A stretch of 64,000 bases of DNA from Rhynochetos jubatus. Its lineage: Eukaryota > Chordata > Aves > Eurypygiformes > Rhynochetidae. This document shows positions 40,841 to 53,500 of the stretch, piece after piece (the stretch's first letter is position 1; each line of letters begins with the position of its first letter). The DNA lies in NCBI GenBank assembly GCA_027574665.1, contig CM050657.1:18835700-18899699 (forward strand). Reading direction: 5' to 3'. The notes beneath the pieces are model-generated. The model was given only the letters and a program-made list of their open reading frames with translations. It did not search any database and was not told where the DNA came from. A program made the position numbers and the translations under genes.

Positions 40841-43267
40841 AGTGAGGTTATTTTTCTTGAAGTGTTTCTCAAGCAACATCTTTTAGATAAGGAAACGGGC
40901 AGGTGGGCATAAGTGTTTCTTTGTGGCTTGCTTGTAACTAAAGTTCCTATTTTTGAAACACTCGTTGGCCTCAGAAAAGCAGAAAGGAACCGAAAATGGT
41001 AACATGGTTGCTCAAATGCAATGGGACAGTGGTCTGACCCTGCTCCTGCTGAATTTGATGTAAAATGCCTACCGCCATCACTGTGAGCTCATTCAGGCAA
41101 AGCCTCAACGCTTCTGAAAGCTCAGTCCATCTTTCTGTTCCCTTAGCTAAAGACGGTTCACCATATTAAGATAAACAAGATTTCTGCTCATACATAAACT
41201 GTTGATTGCTTTCAGTATGGTAAGATCAATCATTGATAAAAAGGGTGTGTAAACAGCTGTCTTTTGATAGGCCTGAAGTCCTAGCTGTCAAAAAGTACTT
41301 GAAACCTGTTTAGCACTTAGACCTCAAGTGGGTATTATTTGTAAACTGGGTAGCCTGGAATTTAAGGAGCATGAGTACTTCTTATTTTACTAGCTAGTGA
41401 AAAGGACCATATGATAAAATTTAAAAATATATCTGCCTGGAACAATGCTTATTAATCCCCACCCTGCACTTCCAATAAATGGTAAGGTTCTCAAAAGTGA
41501 TGCTGAACACACATAACACTTTTAAATCTTAGAAATGCTTCCATTCTCTCAGAAAAAAAATTAGATATTAATATATTGTTTAGAGTTCATGGTTTTGGTT
41601 TTGTGTTTCTTTTTTTTTTTATGAAGACATTGTTTTGGGCATCCCTCCCTACCCTCAAATAGTCCTATTTGCAAATTGATGCATCTACTTAGAATAAAAT
41701 TTTGAATATCAGAACACTGCTTCCTTTGAGGGAAAGGTCTTCTTAAGTACTGATTCAAAGCAACAGTTCGTGGTGGGATAACATTTTTTTAAAATGTTGG
41801 ACTAGAAAGAAATCAGCTAAGGTGCAAATTTAAACTCTGGCATCTGGATTCAGTTGTACTTTGATCTCATTTACAAACTGCCAAAGTCTCTTCCACTGAC
41901 CAAGTCATATTTCATTCTACTAGTCCCTAAAAATCAAGTAAGACAACAGCAAGAGAGCACATGAAAAATTCCCAGTGAGGAACTGCATGGCATATTCTGA
42001 TTGGAAGACCTTTTTTATCAGTATGACAGTATTCAAGTGACTTCCCCAGTTATTCACTTCAGCTTTTGCAGGAACCTCAGATGTATTGTTTGCTACTTTG
42101 ATTTGGAGGAATCTTAGTTAAGATGTTTTCAAGTAAGCTCTCTGTAGAGTTATTTCAATTGTTTCTGAAGAACTGTGAAGACAACTAGGTGAGGGCAGTC
42201 ACACTAGAGGCCCTGCTACCTGAATTTGCTGGAAAATAGCAGTACAGATGCGTCTGCTTATAGAAAGCCAGCTGCTATTATTATTTTGATATTGATTCTA
42301 ATTTTATGAAAACACAAGAACAGTCAAGATCAGAAATTGGATCTTCAATATTGGAAGTACTAGAACAATCATTTATTCAAGACCAAAAGGATGATGAAAG
42401 GTTGTGCGTGAAATTGCTTGTATTGCTTTCCTCACTCAAGCATATAGTAAGGGCTTTCCAACATGCAATTTTCAGAGTGTAAAGCTAAGGAGATTATTTA
42501 TCTCCATTGTCCATAAGATAGAATTATGAGGTCCTGAGCTTTAAAATCTACACAGAGGAAGAGTCTTTTCAAATTCATATACTGTTTTCAGCAGATCATT
42601 TGTTCAGTCTGTGCTAGTGGGTTGGGGGTTTTTTTGATACAAATATGGAAGCAATAATAAATTATTAATCTGAAACCACTGTGTGACTGTTCCCAGCAGA
42701 AATTGTACACAGTTAATTGTATGCTCGTTGGTAGCACAGGGGGAAACTACATCAGAATTCTTCTTTAATTAAAATTACATAGAATTACAGAGCACCAACT
42801 GTGAACAGTAATGAAATGTTGGTAGTACTGGCCTGTTTATCTGGAAAATAATATTGGGATGTTTAGAAAAGAATGGGTGTCCTTTATCTGAGAAAGGAAG
42901 TACACATTCATGGGTAAAATCTGACATATACAGAAGTGATTCTTTGAGTAAATTCTGTCACACTTTGTTATTGCCTAGTACTAATATTCACATAAAGATT
43001 ACAGACAGATAAAGACAGACTGATTTTCAGCTCTGCCTATGTGCCATGTCAGAGCAGGTGACATGCAGCATAATTTTGCCATGCTACTTTGTCAAAGTCC
43101 GTAGTCCTAAGAGAAATCCCTTCTACAGAAGAAAAAAAACCTGCTTCTGCGTGTTTTGCAGGTAGTAATGTAGTACTGGAGAGAGCTGAGAGGTTCTGCA
43201 GTATTCAGCTGAGGCTAGTAGGACCTTGGGCTGCAGATTGCATAGAAGCTATGGAACTCTTCACGTG

Positions 43268-43327
43268 AAGAACGGTTGGACTTCATCTTAAAGATTTTGC
43301 CAACCGAAAAGATTCTATGATTCTAAG
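43268..43327 (+). mobile_element. CR1 LINE 3' terminal fragment, degraded
   Basis: The segment reads aagaacggttggacttcatcttaaag, then ttgccaaccgaaaagattctatgattcta. This corresponds to the CR1 ending ggttggacttgatgatcttaaaggtc...tgattctatgattctatg with several substitutions and a small deletion. The two copies of the gattcta octamer mark the 3' end. Related sequence may extend back to about 43200 but is too diverged to call. Confidence 0.75.
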
Positions 43328-46317
43328 AAGAGATCACTGCATTTTGGTCTTACAGTCAGTGGTTTCATAGCAATTGCAGTCTATAGGTAGAAATATTTGA
43401 GAGGTGCAAATATTCAGCTGGGAGAGTACTGTTTAAGTACAGACATTATTAGCGTGCATTTTAGTGAATAATATGATTAAAGAGAGAAAAAAAAATCAGA
43501 TCATAATCAAGAATTGATTCCTCCCTGAAAGAAAATAAATGTCCCCCCACAAAAACTACCATCCTTTAAAATTAAAATAGAAGAAATACTAAGATAACAC
43601 TCTGTGAGGAGTAACTCTGTATAGTACAAAAGTGGCAGAAAGATGCACTTTTCAAAAGTGCTTATTGGAGTTAAGCGTCCAGCTCAACGAAGAAAATAAC
43701 TGAGATTTTGGCATTCGGATATTTTTCAACACCAGACCCTAAATGATTTGTTAAGTCTTTCATTTTTTCCTACAAGCTGCCAGCAGTCCTTTTTGTGCTA
43801 GTGTTGGTGGGGCTTCAGTAAACTGTAGTTACACTTTCTCACAGAGATTAATAGTTATTCATGGATACAGATTAACAGTTACTTGTAAAGTAGCTCACTC
43901 TGAACAGGCCTGAAGAACTGGAGCGCAAACGTGACATATCTGCCAAGAAGTGTAGGTTTACATACCAAGTTTAGTTGCGTACTGTACTTTTTGTTGCATT
44001 TTATTAAGTGTGCCTTTAATTAAAAAGCAGACACGAATATTTTCAGTCACATGCAAGGAGAGTGCTGTTCAAAATCCTTCTCAAATTCAATTCTCTTTTC
44101 ATTCACACAGAAGATAAATTTTGAGTGCTGTGATTTGTTTGGCTTTAAATTGCTGGTTCATAAAACGTCTAAGTAGGTCTTACTGTACAGCAGAGAATGA
44201 TCTTATTTATATGACATATATATGAACTTTCTTATTATGATTTCCATCATCTCCTCTCTTCTGTACCTTTCCAATGTTTGTTGCATCTACTCTTTAAGTC
44301 TGATCTTAATTACATTAAAGGCAATTTAGGAATAGGGCTGTCTTTCATTCTATGTTTGTTACATCACACAACAGAGAACGAGGTCTGACTGTGAATACCA
44401 GTCACAATTGTCATATATAACAAAACATAATTATAGCTTCAGTCATTTGAAGCTGATGTGAATTGGCCACGTGACTTAACAAGTATAATTTGCAGGGAAC
44501 AACCAAAATGGGAAAGGAAGAAAGCCTACCTGGAGACAACTTAGCACAAAAATATAATTATGTTTATCACAGATGTCACAAGCAGTGTTTTTCTAAATGC
44601 TATAAGAAATTGTGACTTTTTGATGTAGAGTATTAAGGAAAATTTGGTTTTTTTGATCATGAAACAGCACTGCAACAGTGGAAAACTTTTAGTTTCGTTA
44701 TTGTGAACACTATTGTGTTCCTTAATGATAATATTATACGGATATATGTGTAGCTCTTCCATAAGCTTGTGCGCTAAAAATATTTAAGTAGAGAACGGTA
44801 TCAATCAGTGTAACTCTTCATCATCTAAAACCCTTCTGAAAGCATTTGACCTTTCAGTTCAAATCTATCAAATGCCTCCTAGATGCACTGCTATTTTAAT
44901 AAGCTAGCGCACTTCCCACTCCTAACGTAAGCATCCATTAATGCCACGTGTTTAACGTGATTTAAAACTAGATGCCCTGAGACTATTAAAGTGCCTGTTG
45001 AACTTGTTAGGAGTGGCAGCAAAGTTCTAGACATGTTTCGTTTTAAAACAGAGCAAGCACCCATCAAGTTTCAGACAAATAGAATTCTCCTTTTGTCTGT
45101 TTTTGTCTGTCAAACCAATGGATCATTTTGTGCGCTCTCAAACACTTAACTACCTTTACCTGAGAGTGATTTGAGATCCTGATGAAGGACTATGAACGTA
45201 TAATCTAACATTAAAAAAGGACTATGCTTTTACAGGTAAGTATCTGGAGCAGATTCTCATTAGAGTAGGACTTCAATATCCAGGTAGGTGTCAATTTTAA
45301 ATTATTAAAATATGATGCTTAGAAATGCAAACGCTGACAGGCTCTTCACTGTACAAGCAATACTTGGCAGTGCTAAAAGTATAATAGAGCCCCGAAGAGG
45401 TACTTAAATTAAAGGTCTGCCAGAAGTTTTACTATGCACGTTTTCAAGTATTAATAACTCCACCACAAAATTTCAAGATAATCTGAACTGAGGTTCTCAG
45501 TGTAAAGGGAAAATATAACCAGAAAAATGTAATATGACATGGGAATCTGTACTTGGGAGTTGGAATCACAGACCTAACATGAAAGGATGAACAGCAATCA
45601 TGAATATGCCTTCATGTAGCCATCAACAAGTTCACCCAAAGTGGTAAGATGTGTGCTACTCCAGCCTGGCTGGAACTCATTAAAGGCTATAATTAAGGCT
45701 GGAGCATGTGGTTGCTTTGCGAGGTAGACAAATGTGTTCAGCTGTTTACTGATCTCTGAAGTCCGAAAATGTACTAGTGCCAGACGGAAAGATTGTTTCT
45801 CTCCCTATTTCTTACCATGACAGTTGAAAGCACATGAAGTGCTAAACTTAGCAACCTGGTCTATTTTAATACTAATGGAGCGATAGGGGTTTTTTGGAGA
45901 AGATCCTCAATTCTGAAACATGCTCTTTTGCGCCAACGACGCTACAGTCTGTTAAGCATAAGAAGGGATTTGCAGTTGCATTCTGCATCATTAGCAATTT
46001 AAAATTTGAGTGGATTTTTGTTTGTTTTGATTTAAAACGATCTGGACCAAGAACTTCCTTCAGTCAGTGAAGTCCAATAGCCCGTATAAGACAGAGCACG
46101 AGAGTAAATGATCAGAATCATCACAGTTACAGCCTGTGAACAAACAGCAACATCTGTTCCTAATCTGTCTCCTTTTCCACAGGGGAGACGGGAACGGAGA
46201 AGGGAAGAGTAGAAACATCTAGCAATTACAGTGCAGACCCCGCTTCTGAGGCATGTAGTCTCAGTTCCCTGCTTCACTATGGACATGGTGTCTGCAATCC
46301 TCAAACTTCGCGTCTGC

Positions 46318-46430
46318 ATTATTCCTCATTTCTAAAAATGGAATAATAGCATTCCTCTGTCGCAGAAGGATGCTGTGAGACTGAATACATTAAAACCAGA
46401 GATGCTCAAATAGCACTGGGGACTAAATAA
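46318..46430 (+). mobile_element. MIR-like CORE-SINE/L2 3' half, degraded
   Basis: The run attcctcatttctaaaaatgg, aataatagcattcctct, gcagaaggatgctgtgagactgaatacattaaa and gatgctcaaatag follows the order of MIR-type sequence: tttcctcatctgtaaaatgggg, ataatagtacctacctc, agggttgttgtgaggattaaatgag. The divergence is high, as expected for an element older than the bird-mammal split. Confidence 0.45.
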
Positions 46431-49400
46431 GGATCTAAGATTGACAGATTGATGAGCTAGGTAAGGTGTGTATGACAGAATAATGGATGAGAAGAATTCA
46501 GCTGTGAGCAATCCTTCATGGATATTTCATACAGCACTAACTACCTAGAAGTCCAGTTCTGATCCCTGAGCAGATACCCTGATCAGTGATTTGTGTTGCT
46601 GTACTTTGAGTCATGCTAAGGATTTTAGCATATAGGAACTAAGGGTGCATAAAGAGTCACTGCTTTTTGCGACAGCCAAATTATGTCGTTACCTTCCAAA
46701 CATTAAGGACTAAGATAATAAGATGAAAATATTTTACTTTTTCAAACCAATCCTTGTTTCTAGACTGGGTAAGGTACAGTTTATTCAACTGCTAAGCAAC
46801 TTAATGTTAAATCTTGCATCTACACTAGACATCGCTTACCTGCACACCAGCAAACAGGCAAATCCACCACTGCTATAAAAAGGGAACACCCCAATGCTCA
46901 CTGGTTGTAGGTGCTTTTGCCACTTGTTTTTGGTGCCTGCTCAAGCAGTTCAATACTTTTTGAAAAACAGGTAAGCAATTTCAAGTGCAGACATGAAAAG
47001 GTTACGTGGAAACAAGAATGCATCCAGACTGGGGAGGAAAAAAAGATATTTATATAATTTCTGACTTTTCACACATTTCACACTCACAGAATTTGAAAAC
47101 ACCTTCATTTTTTAAACAGCAAATTTGCAGATCATTAGCTGGTAGTGCGCACTACAGCCTTTGGGTCTTTTGAAAACCAAAAATGAAAAATGATCTAGTT
47201 AAGTCTAGTCTACTGGTTGCAGCACATACCAGAGACCCAAGTTTGATTACTGATTCCTGTGCTTGCACTGGCACGGTTTGGATCGCCATACTGTGGTAGT
47301 GACACGTACCAGCAGGTGGGAGTAGGATTATTGAATACTGTTTTAAGAAAAATTTTCTAATCAAACTCTGATGTTTGAGTGATACAATGCAGAATACTTT
47401 CCAGGCATTCCATTCAAGAAGCTGCTACGAAAGATATTTCTTTAAGAAAGGTATAGTACCAGAATGGACATGGGAGCTCCCAATCTCTTAATACAGAGAA
47501 CATCCTGGATATTTTAGAAATCCCTGGATGGTGTTTATGTAGCATGGATTCTGTTTATATGACACAGCTTTTTTCACTGTGTATAGCCCAGTCTCCCTAA
47601 TATTTCAACTTCATCATTCACCTAGTTTGATGTTTGCTTTCTCTTGTGCACAGTTATTCATTTGTATATTTCTATATTGAGTAAAAACAACCATACTGCA
47701 AAAGGTGAAGGGTTTGATGGGCCAGTTAGCAGAAATCCATACAGCTAAGGTGGCTTTTTGCTTTGCCACTTTCTTTCCTGCTACTCTTTCCCTAATACAT
47801 GTGACAAAGCTTGTGAACTCTTCGGGTTTTCCTATGCAAGAAGTGCTAGAGCTCCAGTGCAGAAGAGCAGGTTCGGTCAACTGGTATCGCTCCTCTACTG
47901 AGCGACAGCGAAATGCAGGGCCTCAACAGACAGGGTTTTTACCAACCCAGCAGTGTGTACTGATGATAAAAATTTAAATTTGCCCTGTGTTTCTGTGACT
48001 CTCGGAAGCAGTGATAGCCTAATTACTGTCTGCATTCTTCTATTGCCACAGAAGGAACAAAACTGTCACTTGTGTGCCAGAGAAAATTAATCCCAGTCCT
48101 ATAAATTACAGAGATTTATTAATGTTGTAAATGTGCTTCTTCCCCTCTAGTTTGACTGCTGTGTTCTTACAGCCCTTTCTCTCTCCTACAACTGCCAGTG
48201 TGGAAGATGGGTTTTCTCTGACAAAGACACTTGTTCTCCAAAGACGGAGATCCCTACTCTCATTTGACTCTACGTACTAAACTGCTTTCTGAGAGCAACC
48301 ACTCTCTGCTGAATGTTACCAAACTGAATAGTCTTTTTTTAAGTGTGTCTCAGCAGAAACAGACTCAAAAAACATTAAGCCATTAGCATCTGTCTTGGCA
48401 ATTATACAGCAATTTAGGAGAGCCATTAAGGCCCACTGGATGAATAACCCAGGTTTCAAACGGTTTCTTAAAATATATTGTTAAAACAAGACAGAGTAAC
48501 TTTTACAATAGCTAATTCAATATCACAGGTCTTGAAGAATACACAGGAATGTCCCTTGCAATATTTTGTCATGAACTAATGTAAAAATGACTTGGCCTCA
48601 CAGGGCTAAATGCATCTGAATTATCATACTTAGCTCTGAATAAAATGAGGGGTTTCAAAGGAGATTTTCCATTAGGTACTTCTTTCAAATCTTGGGCCCA
48701 TTCTTATGCTTAACTTAGACATTCAGTTGAGGTTCATAAATCAGACATATAAATTCGTGAGTTTATTTGTAAATTCTCTGTTTAGTTCTTAGTTAAGAAG
48801 TTAAATGCTAGTATTTGCCTTCCTTCATCTTTTGTGGTAAGACTACACATTTCTGTTTGAGTAAAACAGTTAATGTTCTGTGTGATGAAAAATTTCTTAA
48901 TTAAGAGCCTTGCAGTTTAGAAGTTAAGCTTCATCTTAGTATGCAGCAAAATAACCTGCAGATATTAACTGAGAAGCAGGTAGCAACTCTACCAGTCTTA
49001 TATTGCAATTTGTTTTACTCATTGACCATAAAATATACAAAGTATGTGTTTAAGATTCAGAACTTTGAGGCACATCAACATGAAGAGATGAGACTGCTCA
49101 GGAGAAAGAGCCCCTTGTTACCATTTTCATAGCCTTAAAAAACCATCACATCTGCATAGTTTATATGATTAACGGACGTAATTCATAAACAGAATAATAT
49201 GCTTGACATTTCCAATTTTTTATTTTACTTGGTAATAGGGTTTTCTAAGGGTAAGCACAAGCAGACAGGCACCTTTATATCCCTGTAGCAAACAGGAGGG
49301 ATCAGGTTCCTTTAGATGACATCAGTTTAACTCCATTAAATTCACTGGTGCTGCGCAGAGCCTCGCCGTCTGCAAACACTGCCTACTGTTCTAGGGCTAC

Positions 49401-49914
49401 CCCGATTCTACAGGGAGGTGGGGCAGTCTTGCGTTTATTTGCATTCGCTCATGGCAACGTAAATGCAGAACGTTTTGTATTTGGGGAGAGTCAGTTGCTT
49501 AAGAGACACCTTCTAAGAAATTTCTGTATTTTTTCTTGTATAAACACAACATTTTATATGTTTATCAAACTGAGATCAGTCAGTGAAAAAAGAAACATCT
49601 TTGTACTTGGTGAAATACATAGGGTTAGAAAACATGCAAAAAGGTGTACAGAGAAACTTTAAAAGAGTGTTAGTTTAAATAGTATGGACAAAATTCAGTC
49701 AAAAGGTGGGATGCAACATATCAAAAGTCCATTTCAAGAAAACAAAAACCCCTCCTCTTTAAACATTGTTATTGTTTTGCATCAAAACGTAAAACTTAAC
49801 AACATTCTTTCTTTAAAAAAATTAAAAATATATATATAACAACAAGCAAGAAGACAAAACACATCAAAAATGGGAATTAAAAAAAAAAACCTCTTCAAAA
49901 GAAGACAAGAAGTC

Positions 49915-49937
49915 AAAAAAAGAGGGGAGAAAAAAGA
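49915..49937 (-). promoter_or_regulatory. NLGN1: 23-nt pure pyrimidine stretch downstream of the cassette exon (candidate PTBP site)
   Basis: The plus strand is all purine over these 23 bases, so the transcript has an unbroken C/U stretch (cttttttctcccctctttttt type) at intron +49 to +71. Further UCUU and CUUCUU words follow toward 49890. Such tracts are classical PTBP1/PTBP2 binding sequences that repress neuronal exons in non-neuronal cells. Binding is inferred, not shown. Confidence 0.4.
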
Positions 49938-49954
49938 TTTTCAGGGATCCTTGT

Positions 49955-49960
49955 CATGCA
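49955..49960 (-). promoter_or_regulatory. NLGN1: Candidate RBFOX splicing-enhancer motif (TGCATG) downstream of the cassette exon
   Basis: The plus strand reads catgca, so the transcribed RNA carries UGCAUG at intron positions +26 to +31 after the 60-bp exon. RBFOX proteins bind this hexamer, and a copy just downstream of a cassette exon is generally associated with exon inclusion in neurons. The motif is seen directly; its use here is inferred from position. It overlaps an ATTTGCAT octamer, which could be an alternative, DNA-level reason for conservation. Confidence 0.6.
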
Positions 49961-49975
49961 AATCAGTTTGGCGGC

Positions 49976-49985
49976 AAAAAAATAC
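49976..49985 (-). promoter_or_regulatory. NLGN1: Weak 5' splice site followed by a U7 run
   Basis: On the minus strand the donor reads gta followed directly by seven T residues (intron +4 to +10), so it lacks the usual A and G at +4 and +5. U-rich runs directly after weak donors are typical binding places for TIA1-type proteins, which help U1 snRNP recruitment. The sequence is certain; the regulatory role is inferred. Confidence 0.5.
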
Positions 49986-50045
49986 CTTCATCTTCAGCAC
50001 CGTCATTATCACCTAAATCATCTGTCTGTTTCTTTGTAAGGGGAC
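49986..50045 (-). CDS. NLGN1: Neuroligin-1 splice-site-A cassette exon, 60 bp, acidic 20-residue insert
   Basis: Read on the minus strand, this 60-bp exon encodes GPLTKKQTDDLGDNDGAEDE: a short basic start (KK) followed by a strongly acidic tail. It matches the insert known at alternative splice site A of neuroligin-1. The exon has 2 bases, 19 codons and 1 base. Its last G joins the AC that opens the 153-bp exon to give Asp, so the join reads ...GAEDE-D-IRDSGG. Both ends are phase 1 and skipping preserves frame. The acceptor follows a long pyrimidine tract and reads tcaatcctag. The donor gaag/gtattt is weak. Failure to use it would give about seven residues (GIFLPPN) and then a stop. In the protein the insert sits in a surface loop of the extracellular esterase-like domain and modulates partner binding; the exact effect cannot be read from this sequence. 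Paralogous neuroligin-2 has a related GPLTKK insert but a different continuation. Confidence 0.95.
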
Positions 50046-50085
50046 CTAGGATTGAGAACGGAGAAAATGGAGGAAAAAAAGACAA
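50046..50085 (-). promoter_or_regulatory. NLGN1: 3' splice site and polypyrimidine tract of the cassette exon
   Basis: The 40 bases before the 60-bp exon, read on the minus strand, are pyrimidine-rich (tctttttttcctccattttctcc...) and end in tcaatcctag. They fit a good acceptor despite the weak donor. The tctttttttcctcc part could also be bound by PTBP. Confidence 0.7.
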
Positions 50086-50566
50086 TTCAAGAATATACAA
50101 GACTGAGGAAAAAAAACAGTGAATATTAAATTCCCATGGATGTTTCAAGAAAAACATTTGCAGGGAGGGAAATCTAAGTTTATAACAACCAATTTTTCAT
50201 TATGTTTTTCAAACATTACAGCAAAACCTTCCCTAGGGGGTATGGCTATTAGAAACATCTAGCACAAGAATCAAAGGAAGCCCAGTGCTTTATTGTTTTT
50301 AAATGAAGAATCAAAGCTTGTTTACTAACAGCATACCCACCATAACCTATATTTATCCACTTAATTTAGTTGTGGGTGGGTTTTTTTGTTGTTATTAGGA
50401 ATAGTGGAGACAAGAACTGTCAAATTACCTCTTGCATTTGATGCAATAAGGTGGCTAATAAACATCTTGACAATTGGATAAAACAATGTTTTCTGTGAAC
50501 TACTAATTCACATTTCTAAGTTCAACCATTTAAACTCATGCTTTACAAAGATAAGCATGGTTTGGC

Positions 50567-50598
50567 TTTTTTTTTTTGTTTTTTTTTTTTGTTTTTTG
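50567..50598. repeat. T-rich simple tract
   Basis: Three T runs (11, 12 and 6 bases) separated by single G bases. In the transcript this is an A-rich tract about 520 bases upstream of the cassette exon. Confidence 0.9.
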
Positions 50599-53500
50599 AC
50601 ACGCTCATTGCATTCTGTTTTAAATAGAACTGTAGATTCCCTTGAAACCTTTGACTACCTGCTGAGATATTTGTTAAGGAACATGGAAATCCACATGTAA
50701 ACTAGAAACAAGAGTGAAATCCTAGACCAAATGAAGACAATTATTTTTGCCATTGTTTTCAATGGGGCCAGGGTTTCACGCAGAGTATACAAAAGTTGCA
50801 TTGAACATGGAACTGAAATTTTAGGTTGGGCAAGACACAATATCTTAATTCCTTATTTCTAAAAATGAATTGCAAGACAAAATTCTGCCATGCCCAGAAC
50901 CTGTATCATTAACGAGTATTAATAGATTCATCATATTTTCCAATGGGAAAAACTTCTCCTTTACTAAGAAAAATATACACCAGAAGGAAAGTCAAAGGCC
51001 ATTCTGAAAATACTTCCCCATCATATATTTTATACATTTACACACAAACAAAAGACAGTTGGAACTTAGCATTATCTTTCCTTTTATTTTTTTCTCAGAG
51101 ATCTCTCATTTCCATGACATTCTGTAATTTGCATGCAAAAAAGCAATCAGTACTAACACAGGACTAAGTAACAAAAAAAGAAAAAGCCAGCCAAGCACAG
51201 AGTAGAAAACAAGAACTTTCTCATGCATAAAATAGCAATAGACAAAAACAACAACAAAAAGGAGATGAACAGTATGTGTTGATATTTGCAGTAGATGTAG
51301 GCAAGAGACATGCATTAACTCTAAGCACTATGGAGTATTAAAACATTTGCATGTAAAAAGATCTCTCTAGCTCTGCTATTTTACAGGATATTAGTGATTC
51401 AGCATTAAACCTGTCATTTATAGGCAAAATACCATGTATTTGAGTGATGCATTTAAAAAAAATAATAATCAGAAAATGTTTGTACCAGGTGCATGGATCT
51501 GAGAAACAGAAACGACTCATGAAGTACCATGAGATTTTAACTGTAAGCGTAGGAACTGGACTACACCATTGAAAACCAAAGCCGAAGACCTTAATTACCG
51601 CATCAGTCAGGAATATAGTTTTACACTCATTCTAAATACAGAACACCAGAATTATACAACATAAATTAAACACGAGCATTTTTATAGTCACACCTGCAAC
51701 AATTTGTTTAGTAGAGCGCTTTGGTAAAGCAATAGCTTTTGCTTATACAAGCCCTGAATATAATCTTTACAATGTATGGTATCTAGATATTGTCAATCTA
51801 TCCAAATGCACACATTCATGTATCTTGCTGCCCATCGTTCTCATAGCATAGCAACTCTTCTTCAAAAAGAATAAAACTAGAAAAGTAAAAGATGTATGCA
51901 AAGAATGAATAATTTCATGGTAGGTTTTTAGCATGGTGAACAGGAAAAAGGAACTTAAGAATTGTAAGAGCTATGCACTTAATAATGGAGAGCCAGACAC
52001 AGCCGAAGTCTTATATACGTACACAGTTTTAAAGGCTTCTTGTTATCTTTTAAGTTTTTTAAAGTCACCAGAAAGGAACAAAGTAGCATCTGGAAAGGCA
52101 AACAGCACACATTTCTCCAAATAAATTGCACAGAGAGGGGTGATTTTTTTCTGGATGAAACCAAGAATGAAACAATGATTGTTACATTTTTTTGTAAAAC
52201 TGGCCTTTGTGAGGTATTTTGTGTAGGTCGGGGTTTCAGATCTCAACAGCAGTTACACAGTGCATCAAACATCTCAACACAAGTGACTGATCTTATACCA
52301 TGTCTGATTTTACAATATGGCGAAGCATAACTGGGGCTAGCTATTAAAAAAACCCTGCAGTTATTTTTAGTATTTATACAGTTATGAGTTTCTCTAAAAA
52401 CCATCAAAAAATCCAACCATCATCCTTATAATCATGTCGTGATAACACATTATACACAATTCCTTTTGCAAAGGAGCTGACCTGCTTTTAAATTGTCATA
52501 GATTAATCATGCTTTCTAACACAACTATGTATCTACTTCACAACAGAGGGGCTCGGCTTGTCACATCCCCTAAAGCAGGAGGATTCATGCTTGATGGAGA
52601 CATGTGGCGGACCCACCAAGGCACCACTAACTCTATTCTTTTAGAGAAAGAGATGAGACATGATTTCTGCCACAGCTTCACTCCAGTCTGCAAATACAAT
52701 GGCCCACATTGATTATATCTCAGCAACAGCTCGCTTGGAGATATACAGACCAAAACGCTTCAGTTTTTCTGCTTGCTGGAGTCGTGATGTTATCTGAGGT
52801 CTAGAAACCAAGGCAGAGTTTGGTCCCCATGCACCAGGCGTGAAACTACTTACCTATTATGCGTACTTTACCTATACATACAGGGACACTATGAAACTTC
52901 ATCTGTGTTTGTAAATTGGTCTGCAATCCCTGGAAGAAACATCAGCTCAAGACCCACTGTGCACACAGCTGTCTAAAATGACATACCGCAACAGCGAGTG
53001 GTTCAGTCTCGAACCCTCAAAGAGGAAGCAGAGCTCTGAGCTTGGCAGTTTGTGTTCTGTGTTACCCACTCCATGTATGGCTGCTGAAAACGTTTTCTGA
53101 AATCATGAGGGTAATATTGAAGAGAAGCTCTGGAACAGACTTCCACCCATTTCAGAAGTAATTCCCATTCTAAAGTGAATAAGAAACAGCTTTTGCTTCC
53201 AGTTCTCTGGATAACAGGCTACATGGATTAACAGCATCGCTGTGTCTGTATGATAGTATAGTAAGATTGGCATCTTGAGTACTTACACAGGAAAACGTGC
53301 TGAAATCACTATCAGATAAACAAAATAAAATCTCATGGAAAGATCCTACAAAATGTAAGAGCAGTAGTGTTTTCAGGTGAAACTAAATCAGGACTGGAGT
53401 TGATTAATAAGTGTAAAATTTTCAGTTATTTTCTGCAAGTTTGAATAAATATTCTAGGGAAAGTTTATGATTTTGTAAATTAAATGTATCCCTCAAATAG

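Larger units (their letters stand above)
40747..49985 (-). other. NLGN1: NLGN1 intron between the cassette exon and the 153-bp exon (complete, 9,239 bp)
   Basis: The intron begins gtattt and ends tttttccag on the minus strand. It carries the splicing motifs near its 5' end, a MIR-like remnant at 46318-46430, a degraded CR1 end at 43268-43327, and A-tracts (T10 and T15 on the plus strand at 40814-40840) 68-94 bases upstream of the acceptor. No other coding exon is visible. If the cassette exon is skipped, this sequence becomes part of a larger intron reaching past 64000. Confidence 0.85.

Noticed and set aside
51127..51140. Second TGCATG-containing word (tttgcatgcaa) considered as another RBFOX site
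   Set aside because: It lies more than 1 kb upstream of the cassette exon and is a palindromic octamer that could occur by chance; the proximal downstream copy is the better candidate.
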